This document shows positions 1 to 7,582 of a stretch of DNA of 64,000 nt, one piece after another. Within the stretch, counting starts at the first letter, position 1, and every line of letters begins with the position of its first letter. The notes beneath the pieces were generated by a model that was given only the letters and a program-made list of their open reading frames with translations, made no database searches and had not been told where the DNA came from. Made by a program: the position numbers and the translations under genes. Origin of the DNA: Bacillota bacterium (GTDB lineage: Bacteria > Bacillota > Clostridia > Oscillospirales > Acutalibacteraceae); the NCBI GenBank assembly GCA_023390175.1, contig JAEWDK010000006.1, positions 461,429 to 525,428 of the forward strand, in the 5' to 3' direction.

Positions 1-42
1 GTCAGCAACAAGTCTGCCCATTAAAACGGCGACATTGAGCAT
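1..42 (-). CDS. ssb: Single-stranded DNA-binding protein, 5' end only
   Basis: Only the first 14 codons are inside the window; they read MLNVAVLMGRLVAD, the typical N-terminus of SSB in Oscillospiraceae-type Clostridia. The start lies 5 bases after the rpsF stop, the usual rpsF-ssb-rpsR order, so both are probably co-transcribed. SSB coats single-stranded DNA during replication, recombination and repair. The rest of the gene is outside the window, so domain content cannot be checked. Confidence 0.8.
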   Translation of the reverse strand, partial: MLNVAVLMGRLVAD

Positions 43-47
43 TCAAA

Positions 48-356
48 TCACGCTTCCTTCTTAGCTTCTTTCTTTATGATGAGAGAACGAAGGACACCAT
101 CGGTAATCTTGTAGATTCTGTCGAGTTCTGCGGTGAATTCAGGAGCACTTGTGAAGTTGATTAAAGTATAGTAGCCGTCATCCTGCTTCTTGATCGGGTA
201 TGCAAGTCTGCGCTTGCCCCATTCATCAATACTGTCGATGACACCGTTTGCTTCAATCAAATCCTTGAACTTCTGAACCAATGCTGTGATTCCGTCATCA
301 CCCAGTGTTGTGGAAAGGATGAATACGGTCTCGTAGGAATTCTTTACATCTGACAT
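48..356 (-). CDS. rpsF: 30S ribosomal protein S6
   Basis: This is a 102-residue protein of normal S6 length. It has the N-terminal YETVFILS strand, the central GKRRLAYPIKK segment that packs on 16S rRNA and S18, and a lysine-rich tail. S6 binds the central domain of 16S rRNA together with S18. An upstream in-frame GTG at 365 is possible, but AGGAGG at 365-370 sits 8 bases before the ATG at 356, so the ATG is chosen. It is first in an rpsF-ssb operon with its own promoter at 441-469. Confidence 0.95.
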   Translation of the reverse strand: MSDVKNSYETVFILSTTLGDDGITALVQKFKDLIEANGVIDSIDEWGKRRLAYPIKKQDDGYYTLINFTSAPEFTAELDRIYKITDGVLRSLIIKKEAKKEA

Positions 357-440
357 TATTTGCACCTCCTTTTGGACTTTAGGCCCCGAAAAAAATTCGG
401 AGCAAGGATGATAAAGCCGAAATAACGGCTTAACAGAATA

Positions 441-469
441 ATTATATCAGTCCCGGCATATTAAGTCAA
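441..469 (-). promoter_or_regulatory. SigA-type promoter of rpsF-ssb
   Basis: Read on the minus strand, TTGACT (464-469) is followed after 17 bases by a perfect TATAAT (441-446). It lies about 85 bases before rpsF, with no gene between. Confidence 0.75.
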
Positions 470-477
470 GAATGAAT

Positions 478-1353
478 TTACAGCGTGTGACAAATCTCCT
501 CTAAATAAGCGCGGAATTCTTCGCCGATATCAGGGTGATTCAGCGCCACTTCCACCTGGGCCTGCATAATCCCGAATTTGTTTCCCATATCATAGCGTTT
601 GCCGGTGTAGTCCACCGCAATCATTCCTGTGCTGCGCGCCAGGGCGCACATTGCGTCGGTAAGCTGAATTTCTCCGCCCGCGCCCGGCTCCGTTTTATCC
701 AGAATATCAAAAATATCCGGCGTCAGAATGCAGCGACCAAGAATGGAGTACAGCGACATGATTTTATCAGGAGTAGGCTTTTCAATCATATCCGTGCAGT
801 TAAAGTAGTTGTCATGAATATTTTCCACCTTAAGCGAGCTGTATTTGGTGATGGCTTCGGCGGTTACTTTTTTTACGCCTAAAACACCCTTGCCAAACTC
901 CTCATAAGCCCGGATCAGCTGCCCGCAGGCTGGATCCTCGCCGATGATTACATCGTCGCCGTAAAGCACCGCAAACGGCTCGTTGCCGACGAAAGAACGG
1001 GCGCAGTTTACTGCGTGACCCAGTCCGCGTGTTTCTTTTTGGCGCACAAAGTAAATATTTGCCTTATGTGAAATATCGACGATTTCCTTCAGAATTTTTT
1101 CCTTTTCCGGGCCGCTGCTGGTCAGCCTGGCTTCCAGCTCCGGCACACGGTCAAAGTGATCTTCAATTAAGCCTTTGCCGCGGTTTGTAATAATCAAAAT
1201 ATCTGTAATGCCGGAATTGACCGCTTCTTCAACAATATATTGAATGGCCGGCTTATCGACAATCGGCAGCATTTCCTTTGGCATGGATTTTGTGGCCGGC
1301 AGTACCCTTGTTCCGAGTCCTGCCGCCGGAATTACAGCTTTGGTAACCTTCAA
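478..1353 (-). CDS. galU: UTP--glucose-1-phosphate uridylyltransferase
   Basis: GalU makes UDP-glucose from UTP and glucose-1-phosphate for cell-envelope polysaccharides and glycolipids. The 291-residue protein has the nucleotidyltransferase signature AAGLGTRVLPATK near the N-terminus, then PKEMLP, VDKPAIQYIVEE and the YGDDVI metal-binding strand typical of bacterial GalU. Two in-frame TTG codons are candidates. The one at 1362 touches the AGGAG ribosome site, while the one at 1353 is 9 bases from it and gives the usual MKVTKAVIPAAG start, so 1353 is used. The gene follows the zinc-ribbon membrane protein by 25 bases and may be co-transcribed with it. Confidence 0.95.
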   Translation of the reverse strand: MKVTKAVIPAAGLGTRVLPATKSMPKEMLPIVDKPAIQYIVEEAVNSGITDILIITNRGKGLIEDHFDRVPELEARLTSSGPEKEKILKEIVDISHKANIYFVRQKETRGLGHAVNCARSFVGNEPFAVLYGDDVIIGEDPACGQLIRAYEEFGKGVLGVKKVTAEAITKYSSLKVENIHDNYFNCTDMIEKPTPDKIMSLYSILGRCILTPDIFDILDKTEPGAGGEIQLTDAMCALARSTGMIAVDYTGKRYDMGNKFGIMQAQVEVALNHPDIGEEFRAYLEEICHTL

Positions 1354-1378
1354 TTCACACAACTCCTATTAATGTTAT

Positions 1379-2455
1379 TTATATGCCGGGTATGTACATG
1401 ATGATCATAAAACAGATTAAAAGGCAGATTGCCAACGCGGCGTTTACACCGCCCTGCTCCTGCAGTCGGACTGCCATTTCGGCCGGCATTTGTGTTTCTT
1501 CGTGGATTCTGCTGATTTTGCTCACACAATGCTTCAAATACCACCTGTTCCCGTTTGCACCGACCACAAGCATGATGACAAATTGAATAATTAAAATAAT
1601 TGACGGGATGCTCAGCAAAACAATGTTGCTGTTCGGCTGCTGTAAAAGAAGCGCGTAAAGCTGGCTGATTTGTTCCGTTGTGGCCATTGCGTCGCCGGTG
1701 ATTCCTACCTGCTGCATCAGGGGCTGCATAAACGGCATAACCCAAAAGGTTGAAATATAAGTCGAACCCAAACTCAGCGCAACCATAATAAAGGTCAAAA
1801 TGGCGCCCAGCTTGTATTGCTTGCGGTAAAGCATCCATCCGCCGGAAAACAGGAAGGCGCTGAAATTGAAGCGGTTGTGCCCAAATCGCTTCAGCTCCAT
1901 GAATACAGGCAGATAATACTGGGAGTTGTTCTGCACCAGCTTTGCAACATCGCCCGCGGGGATGTCGTCAATCGGTTCATTGGGATTGACCCCGCCCATC
2001 GGGTCAAAAATAAACATAGGCTGATTCGGGTACCCCCCCTGCGGGAAGTTCCCTGGCTGGTTCGGGTTAACAGGCGCGCCGTTCTGCGGGTAGCCCCCGG
2101 TCGGCGGAAAGCCGCCCATAGGAGGGAAGCCGCCATTTTGCGGAAAGCCGGGAAAGTCCTGCTGATTTACCGTGAGGGGTTGTCCGCAATGCTCACAAAA
2201 CAAAGCGCTTTCCGAATTCAGGCTGCCGCAGCGCGGGCAGTGCTTGGTGTGCCCTTCCGGATGTTCCTTTGCTTCCGGCTGTGGCGGAGTCCATGCGTCG
2301 GGGGTGCCGTGCTTTTCTGAAAAAACACATTTTCCGGCCTGTGCATAGCACTCACGGTGATATGGCGCACCGCAGTCCGGGCAGACTACAATATCGTCTT
2401 TAGCGGTAAAAGCTTTCCCGCAAACCGGGCATTTTAATCCGGTATAGTCAGTCAT
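1379..2455 (-). CDS. Zinc-ribbon/Prok-RING membrane protein with DUF2628-like region
   Basis: The 358-residue protein starts with a RING-like double zinc site (CPVCGKAF, CPDCGAPYHRECY, residues about 9-37). A second zinc ribbon, CPRCGSLNSESALFCEHCG, lies near residues 74-92. A low-complexity Pro/Gly/Asn linker (about 100-155) follows, then a DUF2628-like segment (FSAFLFSGGWMLYRKQYKLG) and several hydrophobic helices to the C-terminus. It is therefore a membrane protein with a cytoplasmic metal-binding head. The function is unknown; similar proteins are common in Clostridia. It precedes galU on the same strand. Confidence 0.75.
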   Translation of the reverse strand: MTDYTGLKCPVCGKAFTAKDDIVVCPDCGAPYHRECYAQAGKCVFSEKHGTPDAWTPPQPEAKEHPEGHTKHCPRCGSLNSESALFCEHCGQPLTVNQQDFPGFPQNGGFPPMGGFPPTGGYPQNGAPVNPNQPGNFPQGGYPNQPMFIFDPMGGVNPNEPIDDIPAGDVAKLVQNNSQYYLPVFMELKRFGHNRFNFSAFLFSGGWMLYRKQYKLGAILTFIMVALSLGSTYISTFWVMPFMQPLMQQVGITGDAMATTEQISQLYALLLQQPNSNIVLLSIPSIILIIQFVIMLVVGANGNRWYLKHCVSKISRIHEETQMPAEMAVRLQEQGGVNAALAICLLICFMIIMYIPGI

Positions 2456-2622
2456 AGCATATCCTCCTGTTGAAAATGTTAACGTATATGATATTCTATT
2501 GTAGCCAATTTCAAAAAAAACTTCAATGTTTTATTCAATAAGTTTTCACCTCATTCATAATTACGATTGTGAAAAAACTGTACTTAAGCCCGGCTGCAGC
2601 GGCTGTGAGCTCTAATTTATCC

Positions 2623-2651
2623 TTTACAATGCTCCGGAAATAATTTATAAT
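2623..2651 (+). promoter_or_regulatory. Promoter of prfB
   Basis: TTTACA (2623-2628) and TATAAT (2646-2651) are separated by 17 bases, about 48 bases before the prfB start. Confidence 0.6.
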
Positions 2652-2698
2652 CAATTAGTTAAGACTAAATAACGAAGATTACTTTAAAGGATGATACG

Positions 2699-3826
2699 AT
2701 GCTGCAATTTGAAGAATTAAGGCTCTCGCTGCAGGAGCTCGGACCCGACCTCAAAGATCTGGCCGAGGCACTCGGGCTCGACAGCATGCGCGAGGAAATC
2801 GCAAAGCTTGATGAAAAGGCTGCCCAGCCCGGATTTTGGGACGATATGAGCGTTTCCCAAAAAACGCTGCAGCGCTCCAGCATGCTGAAAAATAAGATTG
2901 CGGCTTACGAAGGCCTGACAAGTTCCTATGAAGATACGCTTGCATTGATTGAACTCGCCGATGAAGAAGGCGACCTTTCTCTGCTGCCCGAAGCACAGGA
3001 GGAAATGCAAAAGTTTCAGTCGGAGCTGGAAGCACAGCGCCTTTCCACACTGCTTTCCGGCGAATACGACAGCAAAAACGCTATTTTAACGTTCCACGCC
3101 GGCGCGGGCGGTACAGAGGCTCAGGACTGGGCCGAAATGCTTTTCCGCATGTACAACCGCTGGGGCGAGCGTCACGGGTATAAGGTGAGCACCCTTGACT
3201 ATCTGGACGGCGAAGAAGCCGGTCTGAAAAGTGCAAGTGTGCTGATTGAGGGCCTGAACGCCTACGGCTTTTTGAAGAGCGAGGCCGGGGTTCACCGCCT
3301 TGTGCGTGTTTCTCCGTTTGACGCTTCCGGCAGGCGCCACACTTCGTTTGCTTCCCTTGAGGTTATGCCTGAAATTGATGATGACGCCGAAGTGGATATT
3401 AACCCGGAAGACATTAAAATGGATGTTTACCGTGCAAGCGGCGCGGGCGGGCAGAAGGTAAATAAAACCTCTTCTGCGGTTCGCTTAACACACATCCCCA
3501 CCGGAATTGTTGTCGCCTGTCAGGTGGAGCGCAGCCAGTACCAAAACCGCGACGTGGCAATGAAAATGCTGAAGTCCAAGCTGGTTGAAATCAAAGAACG
3601 CGAAAACCTGGAGCGCATTGAGGATATTAAAGGGGAGCAGAAGGAAATCGGATGGGGCTCTCAAATCCGTTCCTATGTTTTTATGCCCTATACGCTTGCA
3701 AAAGATCACCGCACCGGTTTTGAATCCGGCAATATCAACGCTGTTATGGACGGGGATATCGACGGCTTTATCAACGCCTATTTAAAGGCGCAAAGCCTTG
3801 ACACTTTGGGCCAATCCAAGGACTGA
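2699..3826 (+). CDS. prfB: Peptide chain release factor 2
   Basis: RF2 ends translation at UGA and UAA codons. The 375-residue protein carries the SPF stop-codon recognition tripeptide (205-207, in VRVSPFDASGRR) that marks RF2 rather than RF1. The catalytic GGQ loop is at 250-252 (SGAGGQKVNKTSSAVR). The reading frame is continuous from ATG, so the programmed +1 frameshift that many bacteria use around codon 25 is absent. AAAGGA lies just before the start. It is preceded by its own promoter. Confidence 0.97.
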   Translation: MLQFEELRLSLQELGPDLKDLAEALGLDSMREEIAKLDEKAAQPGFWDDMSVSQKTLQRSSMLKNKIAAYEGLTSSYEDTLALIELADEEGDLSLLPEAQEEMQKFQSELEAQRLSTLLSGEYDSKNAILTFHAGAGGTEAQDWAEMLFRMYNRWGERHGYKVSTLDYLDGEEAGLKSASVLIEGLNAYGFLKSEAGVHRLVRVSPFDASGRRHTSFASLEVMPEIDDDAEVDINPEDIKMDVYRASGAGGQKVNKTSSAVRLTHIPTGIVVACQVERSQYQNRDVAMKMLKSKLVEIKERENLERIEDIKGEQKEIGWGSQIRSYVFMPYTLAKDHRTGFESGNINAVMDGDIDGFINAYLKAQSLDTLGQSKD

Positions 3827-3987
3827 CATTCCCATTTAATGGTGTTTGGTTTGTAATACTTATTACAATATTGGAATTATTATTTTTCTTTTTATGCTTT
3901 ATTTAAGGTAAGCAAAGGCATATAATAAGGAACAACCTCAGAACTTACTTCGGTATTTTTTGCAGAACTGAAAGGTCGTGTTTCCTT

Positions 3988-5133
3988 ATGTTGCGTTCCG
4001 GTAAAAAAATTGTTCCGTATATTTGTGTTGCGGTGTGCGCCGCAATTTTAATTTCCGTTGCCTCCGTTCCGAAATTGGTGCTTCAGAGCAGCGCAAGGGA
4101 TTCTTCCAAAGCACCGGCGCCCAAGCCGGCGAACAGGCTGGTTGCTTTTTTGGGCAAAGGGACTCCTCATTCCAATTCAAAGCTCCCCGCCACTTTTACC
4201 CAGTTGCAAAAAAAATATAACCTTGTGGCAATTCCGACCTATGACGGTTCCTATCAGCTGACTCACCCAAAGGTGCTTTATTTTCCGAAGGGTTGGAACG
4301 GGTACCAGTATTGGATGTCCATGACTCCCTATCCCCATGGGCATGATATCTACGAGAATCCGTCCATTGTCGTTTCAAACGACGGTAAAACGTGGGCAGT
4401 TCCGGCCGGACTGAAAAATCCTGTTACCGGGCTTCCGCCGGATGTAAAAACAGGCGGTCACTATTCCGACTCGCATATTGTAATGAACGGGAACACGATG
4501 GAGCTTTGGTATCGGTATAACCCGGCAATGGCGCAAAAAGGAAACTATCGGCGCCCGAATAATAACATTAATATTTATTACCGCAAGACCTCCACGGACG
4601 GGATCCACTGGACGGCCGGCGAAAAGCTGCTGCAAAGCACGGACGGCCATCTAAGTCTTTGCGTGAACCATGAAAACGGAGTCTATAAGACATGGTTTGC
4701 AACGTACGGCGGCGATCTTTATTCCGCCGACAGCAAAAACGCCTTGAATTGGATGACGCCTGTCCGTTGCACGGTGCCGTTGCCGAAAGGCTATCAGCCG
4801 TATCATCAGGATATGATTCATTACGGCTCTAAATATTATCTGCTTCAAACCGCGCAGAAAAAGTCGAACTATACCTTCCAACTGTTTTTGCTGCAATCGG
4901 ACGACGGAATTCATTTCAGCGGAACCCAGCAGATTTATCCCAGTAAGGATATGGCGCTTTGGAAGAACGTTTCTTTTTATCGCAGCACATTGTTTGTAAA
5001 GGATAATAAACTGAATCTGTATGTTTCCATGATTATACCGCGCCTGAAGTGGTTTGTGACGCAGATGACGATTCCGCTTCCGCAGTCTGCTCCGGCTGCG
5101 AAGCCCGCAGCTAAAACTGCTGTGAGAATTTGA
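3988..5133 (+). CDS. Secreted beta-propeller-like protein, glycosidase-related fold
   Basis: The 381-residue protein has a positively charged start and a hydrophobic helix (about 9-32), then an Ala/Pro-rich spacer. The mature part has motifs seen in five-bladed propeller glycosidases and their non-catalytic relatives: HPKVLYFPKGWNGYQYWMSM, the NPSIVVSNDGKTW blade, DGIHWT and DDGIHFS. These are repeated Asp/Ser-x-Asp-Gly-x-x-W/F blade turns. No signature of a single glycoside hydrolase family is certain, so substrate and activity are unknown. The N-terminal helix could be a signal peptide or an uncleaved anchor; there is no lipobox. It stands alone and ends at a strong bidirectional terminator. 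Confidence 0.7.
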   Translation: MLRSGKKIVPYICVAVCAAILISVASVPKLVLQSSARDSSKAPAPKPANRLVAFLGKGTPHSNSKLPATFTQLQKKYNLVAIPTYDGSYQLTHPKVLYFPKGWNGYQYWMSMTPYPHGHDIYENPSIVVSNDGKTWAVPAGLKNPVTGLPPDVKTGGHYSDSHIVMNGNTMELWYRYNPAMAQKGNYRRPNNNINIYYRKTSTDGIHWTAGEKLLQSTDGHLSLCVNHENGVYKTWFATYGGDLYSADSKNALNWMTPVRCTVPLPKGYQPYHQDMIHYGSKYYLLQTAQKKSNYTFQLFLLQSDDGIHFSGTQQIYPSKDMALWKNVSFYRSTLFVKDNKLNLYVSMIIPRLKWFVTQMTIPLPQSAPAAKPAAKTAVRI

Positions 5134-5152
5134 ATTCAGATCCTATAGCGTA

Positions 5153-5200
5153 ATATAAAGAAACGGGGGAATGATGTTTCATTCCCCCGTTTCTTTATAT
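5153..5200. terminator. Bidirectional intrinsic terminator
   Basis: A perfect 21-bp stem (5153-5173 with 5180-5200) has a 6-base loop and A/T-rich outer ends. It separates the convergent propeller protein and the helicase loader gene, and works for both strands. Confidence 0.85.
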
Positions 5201-5209
5201 TTATGATTT

Positions 5210-6202
5210 TTATGTATTCATTAACAGCTTTTGCAGGCGGTTATCCCTGCCGCAAAATGCAAAACGCACGTAGTTTCCCATGATTCTGGATGCGAACCGT
5301 TCCGTATAACGTTCCTGCAGTTCCTGCATGGAAAGATTTGTGCTGATAATGGTGGGCTTTTGTGTCATCAGCCGCGTATTAATGATATTGTAAATTTCCG
5401 CACCGGAGAACGAACTTCTGAATTCCGTTCCCAAATCATCTAAAATCAGCAGGTCACATTCCAGCAGCATCCGGTCGGTATCACCGTCGTCGCGCCCAAA
5501 ATGCTCGCGTTCCAGCTTTGTGATAATATTGTTGACAGAACAGTAAATAACGCCGAAGCCCTTTTGAATCACTGTATTTGCAATGGCAAGCGACATGTGG
5601 GTTTTACCCAGCCCTGTGCCGCCCTGCATAATCAGGCTGGGGGAGGCGGGGGAAAACCCGGCGGCGTACTTCCGGCAGTTGTTATACAGCCCTTCCATAA
5701 CCGCCCTCGGCGATTTTTGACCTTCCTCCTGCGCTTTTGCGGGGTAATAGTCCAGCGAAAAACTTTCAAAGGTGGAAAGCGACAGGGGGGTCAGCGCATT
5801 TAAGCGGCGGTACGATTCCGCCCGCAGCAGCTTTTTCATGCAGTCGCACATTCTTCCGTCAATATAACCCGTGTCGCTGCAAAATGTGCAGGAGTAGTGG
5901 GGCTCTAAGTAGTCCTGCTCATGTCCCTCGGCTTTCAGCAGTTCGTTGAGCTGGCTTTGAAGTGCCTGATTGTTCTGCTTTAAGCGGGCCAGCTGCTCTT
6001 TGGCACTGCCGCCGCTTAAAACTGCCTTTGCTGCGGCAATTGCGGTGGCCGAAAGCATGGTTTCAATCTTTTCTGCGTTTGGGCAGCGCCGGTAGAACAT
6101 TGCTTTGCGTTCCTCCGCCTCGTTATTCGCTTTTTTGCGGCGCTCAGCCAATATGCGGTCGGCAGCGCTGTAAATTTCTTTGCCGTATCCCACGCAAATC
6201 AC
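5210..6202 (-). CDS. dnaC: DnaC/DnaI-like helicase loader, AAA+ ATPase
   Basis: This protein loads the replicative helicase during initiation or restart. The 330-residue protein has an N-terminal coiled region (about 15-95), a small Cys cluster (CTFCSDTG, CDC, near 105-120), Walker A GGTGLGKTH, Walker B LLILDDLGTE and the sensor region IISTNLS. This is the usual DnaC/IstB-type AAA+ layout. The GTG start at 6202 overlaps the stop of the DnaD-type gene (GTGA). A GTG at 6193 is better spaced from AGGAAG and is an alternative start. The pairing with a DnaD-domain gene is typical of Clostridia. Confidence 0.9.
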   Translation of the reverse strand: MICVGYGKEIYSAADRILAERRKKANNEAEERKAMFYRRCPNAEKIETMLSATAIAAAKAVLSGGSAKEQLARLKQNNQALQSQLNELLKAEGHEQDYLEPHYSCTFCSDTGYIDGRMCDCMKKLLRAESYRRLNALTPLSLSTFESFSLDYYPAKAQEEGQKSPRAVMEGLYNNCRKYAAGFSPASPSLIMQGGTGLGKTHMSLAIANTVIQKGFGVIYCSVNNIITKLEREHFGRDDGDTDRMLLECDLLILDDLGTEFRSSFSGAEIYNIINTRLMTQKPTIISTNLSMQELQERYTERFASRIMGNYVRFAFCGRDNRLQKLLMNT

Positions 6203-7218
6203 TTCCTGTCAAAATTATCAAAAACACCGGAGCGTTCAAACTCCGCAATATCATATGTAGCGGCGGAAGGAGATTTTTCGCCCCTGCGGGCGGACGCCCG
6301 TTCTTCTTTTTCCTTATGCGCCTGTTCCAGCGTGGCAATGCCGTCCCTGTGCCAGCGCTCCAAAATTTTGTTCATGTAGCTTGGGCTGAACTTGCCTGTG
6401 GCGTCCACGCTGCGCTCATACGCTTCATGAATCAGCGCCAATGTGAAGTGCCACTCGGCAACCCATGTGGCCGCAAGGGCTTCTTCCTTGGACGACGGGG
6501 CGCGGTGCGGTGTTCCGATTGCCTGTTCCACCGTACGCCAGGCCTGGCTGTTTTCCGCCAGCCTGCGCAGCTTTTCTTCCGCTTTTTCATGGGTAAAAAT
6601 TTCTTCGTCCGCCCAGTTCATGGCAACTTTTTCAATGTAACGGGTGTTTGCCTTCCCAACGCTCACCACGTATTGCAGCAGCATGATAATAACGTCCGCG
6701 GGCAGCCCGAAGTCATCGTGAATCATAAGCAGTGTGGCGGAATCCCCGTTTGAAATCAGGCGGCCAAGGATTTGCTCCGCCTCCTGCATCAGGCAGGCAA
6801 TGTCAGAGGATTCGTTCATCCGTTTTGCTACGAAGGCATTGTCCGCCTTTTGCGGGCGCGAAAGAATTTTATGCTGCTTGATTGCCGGCTGCGGTTCGGC
6901 GGCTGCTTCCGGCTGTGCCGGTTCCTGTGCCGGGACCGTCGGTTCCGGTTTTGCCGCCGCCGCAGGAGCAATTTCCCCATTCTGTACGGCGACAAGTCCG
7001 GCTTGCTGCCAGTACAGGACGTAATCGCCGGCATCATCCTCGCTGATATCAATTGCTTTTGAAATGTCCTGCGTTGTAAAGCTTTCTCCCGTGTGGCGCA
7101 ATATCCACAGGAGAACCTTCAGCGGCTTTTCAGTTGTCATTTTCATATGTTTATCCACTACGGAGCAGGGAACTGCAAAAACCGAGTTCCACGCTCCGAG
7201 ATTCATTGTATAATTCAT
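6199..7218 (-). CDS. DnaD-domain replication protein
   Basis: The 339-residue protein has an N-terminal winged-helix-like part (KPLKVLLWILRHTGESFTTQDISKAIDIS, with a stretch of hydrophobic and acidic residues after it), an Ala/Pro/Glu-rich linker (about 95-130) and a C-terminal DnaD-type helical domain (for example DFGLPADVIIMLLQYVVSVGK and WHFTLALIHEAYERSV). DnaD-like proteins remodel DNA and recruit the helicase loader during primosome assembly. A longer frame reaches 7329, but AAAGGTGACC just before the ATG at 7218 supports that start. It overlaps the downstream helicase loader by 4 bases, so the two form one operon. Confidence 0.88.
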   Translation of the reverse strand: MNYTMNLGAWNSVFAVPCSVVDKHMKMTTEKPLKVLLWILRHTGESFTTQDISKAIDISEDDAGDYVLYWQQAGLVAVQNGEIAPAAAAKPEPTVPAQEPAQPEAAAEPQPAIKQHKILSRPQKADNAFVAKRMNESSDIACLMQEAEQILGRLISNGDSATLLMIHDDFGLPADVIIMLLQYVVSVGKANTRYIEKVAMNWADEEIFTHEKAEEKLRRLAENSQAWRTVEQAIGTPHRAPSSKEEALAATWVAEWHFTLALIHEAYERSVDATGKFSPSYMNKILERWHRDGIATLEQAHKEKEERASARRGEKSPSAATYDIAEFERSGVFDNFDRK

Positions 7219-7322
7219 AAAGGTCACCTTTCCGGCGCAAGCAATCGCCTTGTCTGTTATTATAGCATAAGCCTGCAAAATAGTGAATTGCAAAATGAAG
7301 GATAAATTTCTGAAAAATAGTG

Positions 7323-7352
7323 TTGACAAACATGCAGGTTGTGTCGTATAAT
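7323..7352 (+). promoter_or_regulatory. Consensus promoter of tRNA-Gly
   Basis: TTGACA (7323-7328) and TATAAT (7347-7352) are both perfect, with an 18-base spacer, and end 18 bases before the tRNA. Confidence 0.85.
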
Positions 7353-7370
7353 AATCAACGTTCCAAATCC

Positions 7371-7446
7371 GCGAATGTAGCTCATCTGGTAGAGCGCCAC
7401 CTTGCCAAGGTGGAGGTAGCGAGTTCGAGCCTCGTCGTTCGCTCCA
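7371..7446 (+). tRNA. tRNA-Gly (anticodon GCC)
   Basis: The sequence folds as a cloverleaf. The acceptor GCGAATG pairs with CGTTCGC (one G-T pair), the anticodon loop is CTTGCCAAG with GCC, the T-loop is GTTCGAGCC, and CCA is encoded at 7444-7446. It has its own promoter and terminator. Confidence 0.95.
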
Positions 7447-7457
7447 TGAAATAGGTA

Positions 7458-7486
7458 AAGCGTCGGCAAATTGCCGGCGCTTTTTT
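7458..7486 (+). terminator. Terminator after tRNA-Gly
   Basis: A GC-rich stem (AAGCGTCGGCAA with TTGCCGGCGCTT, one G-T pair) is followed by a run of T. Confidence 0.85.
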
Positions 7487-7515
7487 ATGTAATAGATTTT
7501 GGATATAAATTTAGG

Positions 7516-7544
7516 TTCACAAATTTGTTGAAATATGATATAAT
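7516..7544 (+). promoter_or_regulatory. Promoter of typA
   Basis: TTCACA (7516-7521) and TATAAT (7539-7544) have a 17-base spacer, 38 bases before the typA start. Confidence 0.65.
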
Positions 7545-7582
7545 ATTAAAGTTTTGTGAATATAAAAAAAGAGGTAAATTTG

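Noticed and set aside
2699..2790. RF2 programmed frameshift
   Set aside because: No in-frame UGA near codon 25 and the frame is continuous from a good start.
5962..6753. 263-codon plus-strand frame
   Set aside because: Antisense to the dnaC/dnaD-type genes; Arg/Cys/Phe-rich shadow sequence.
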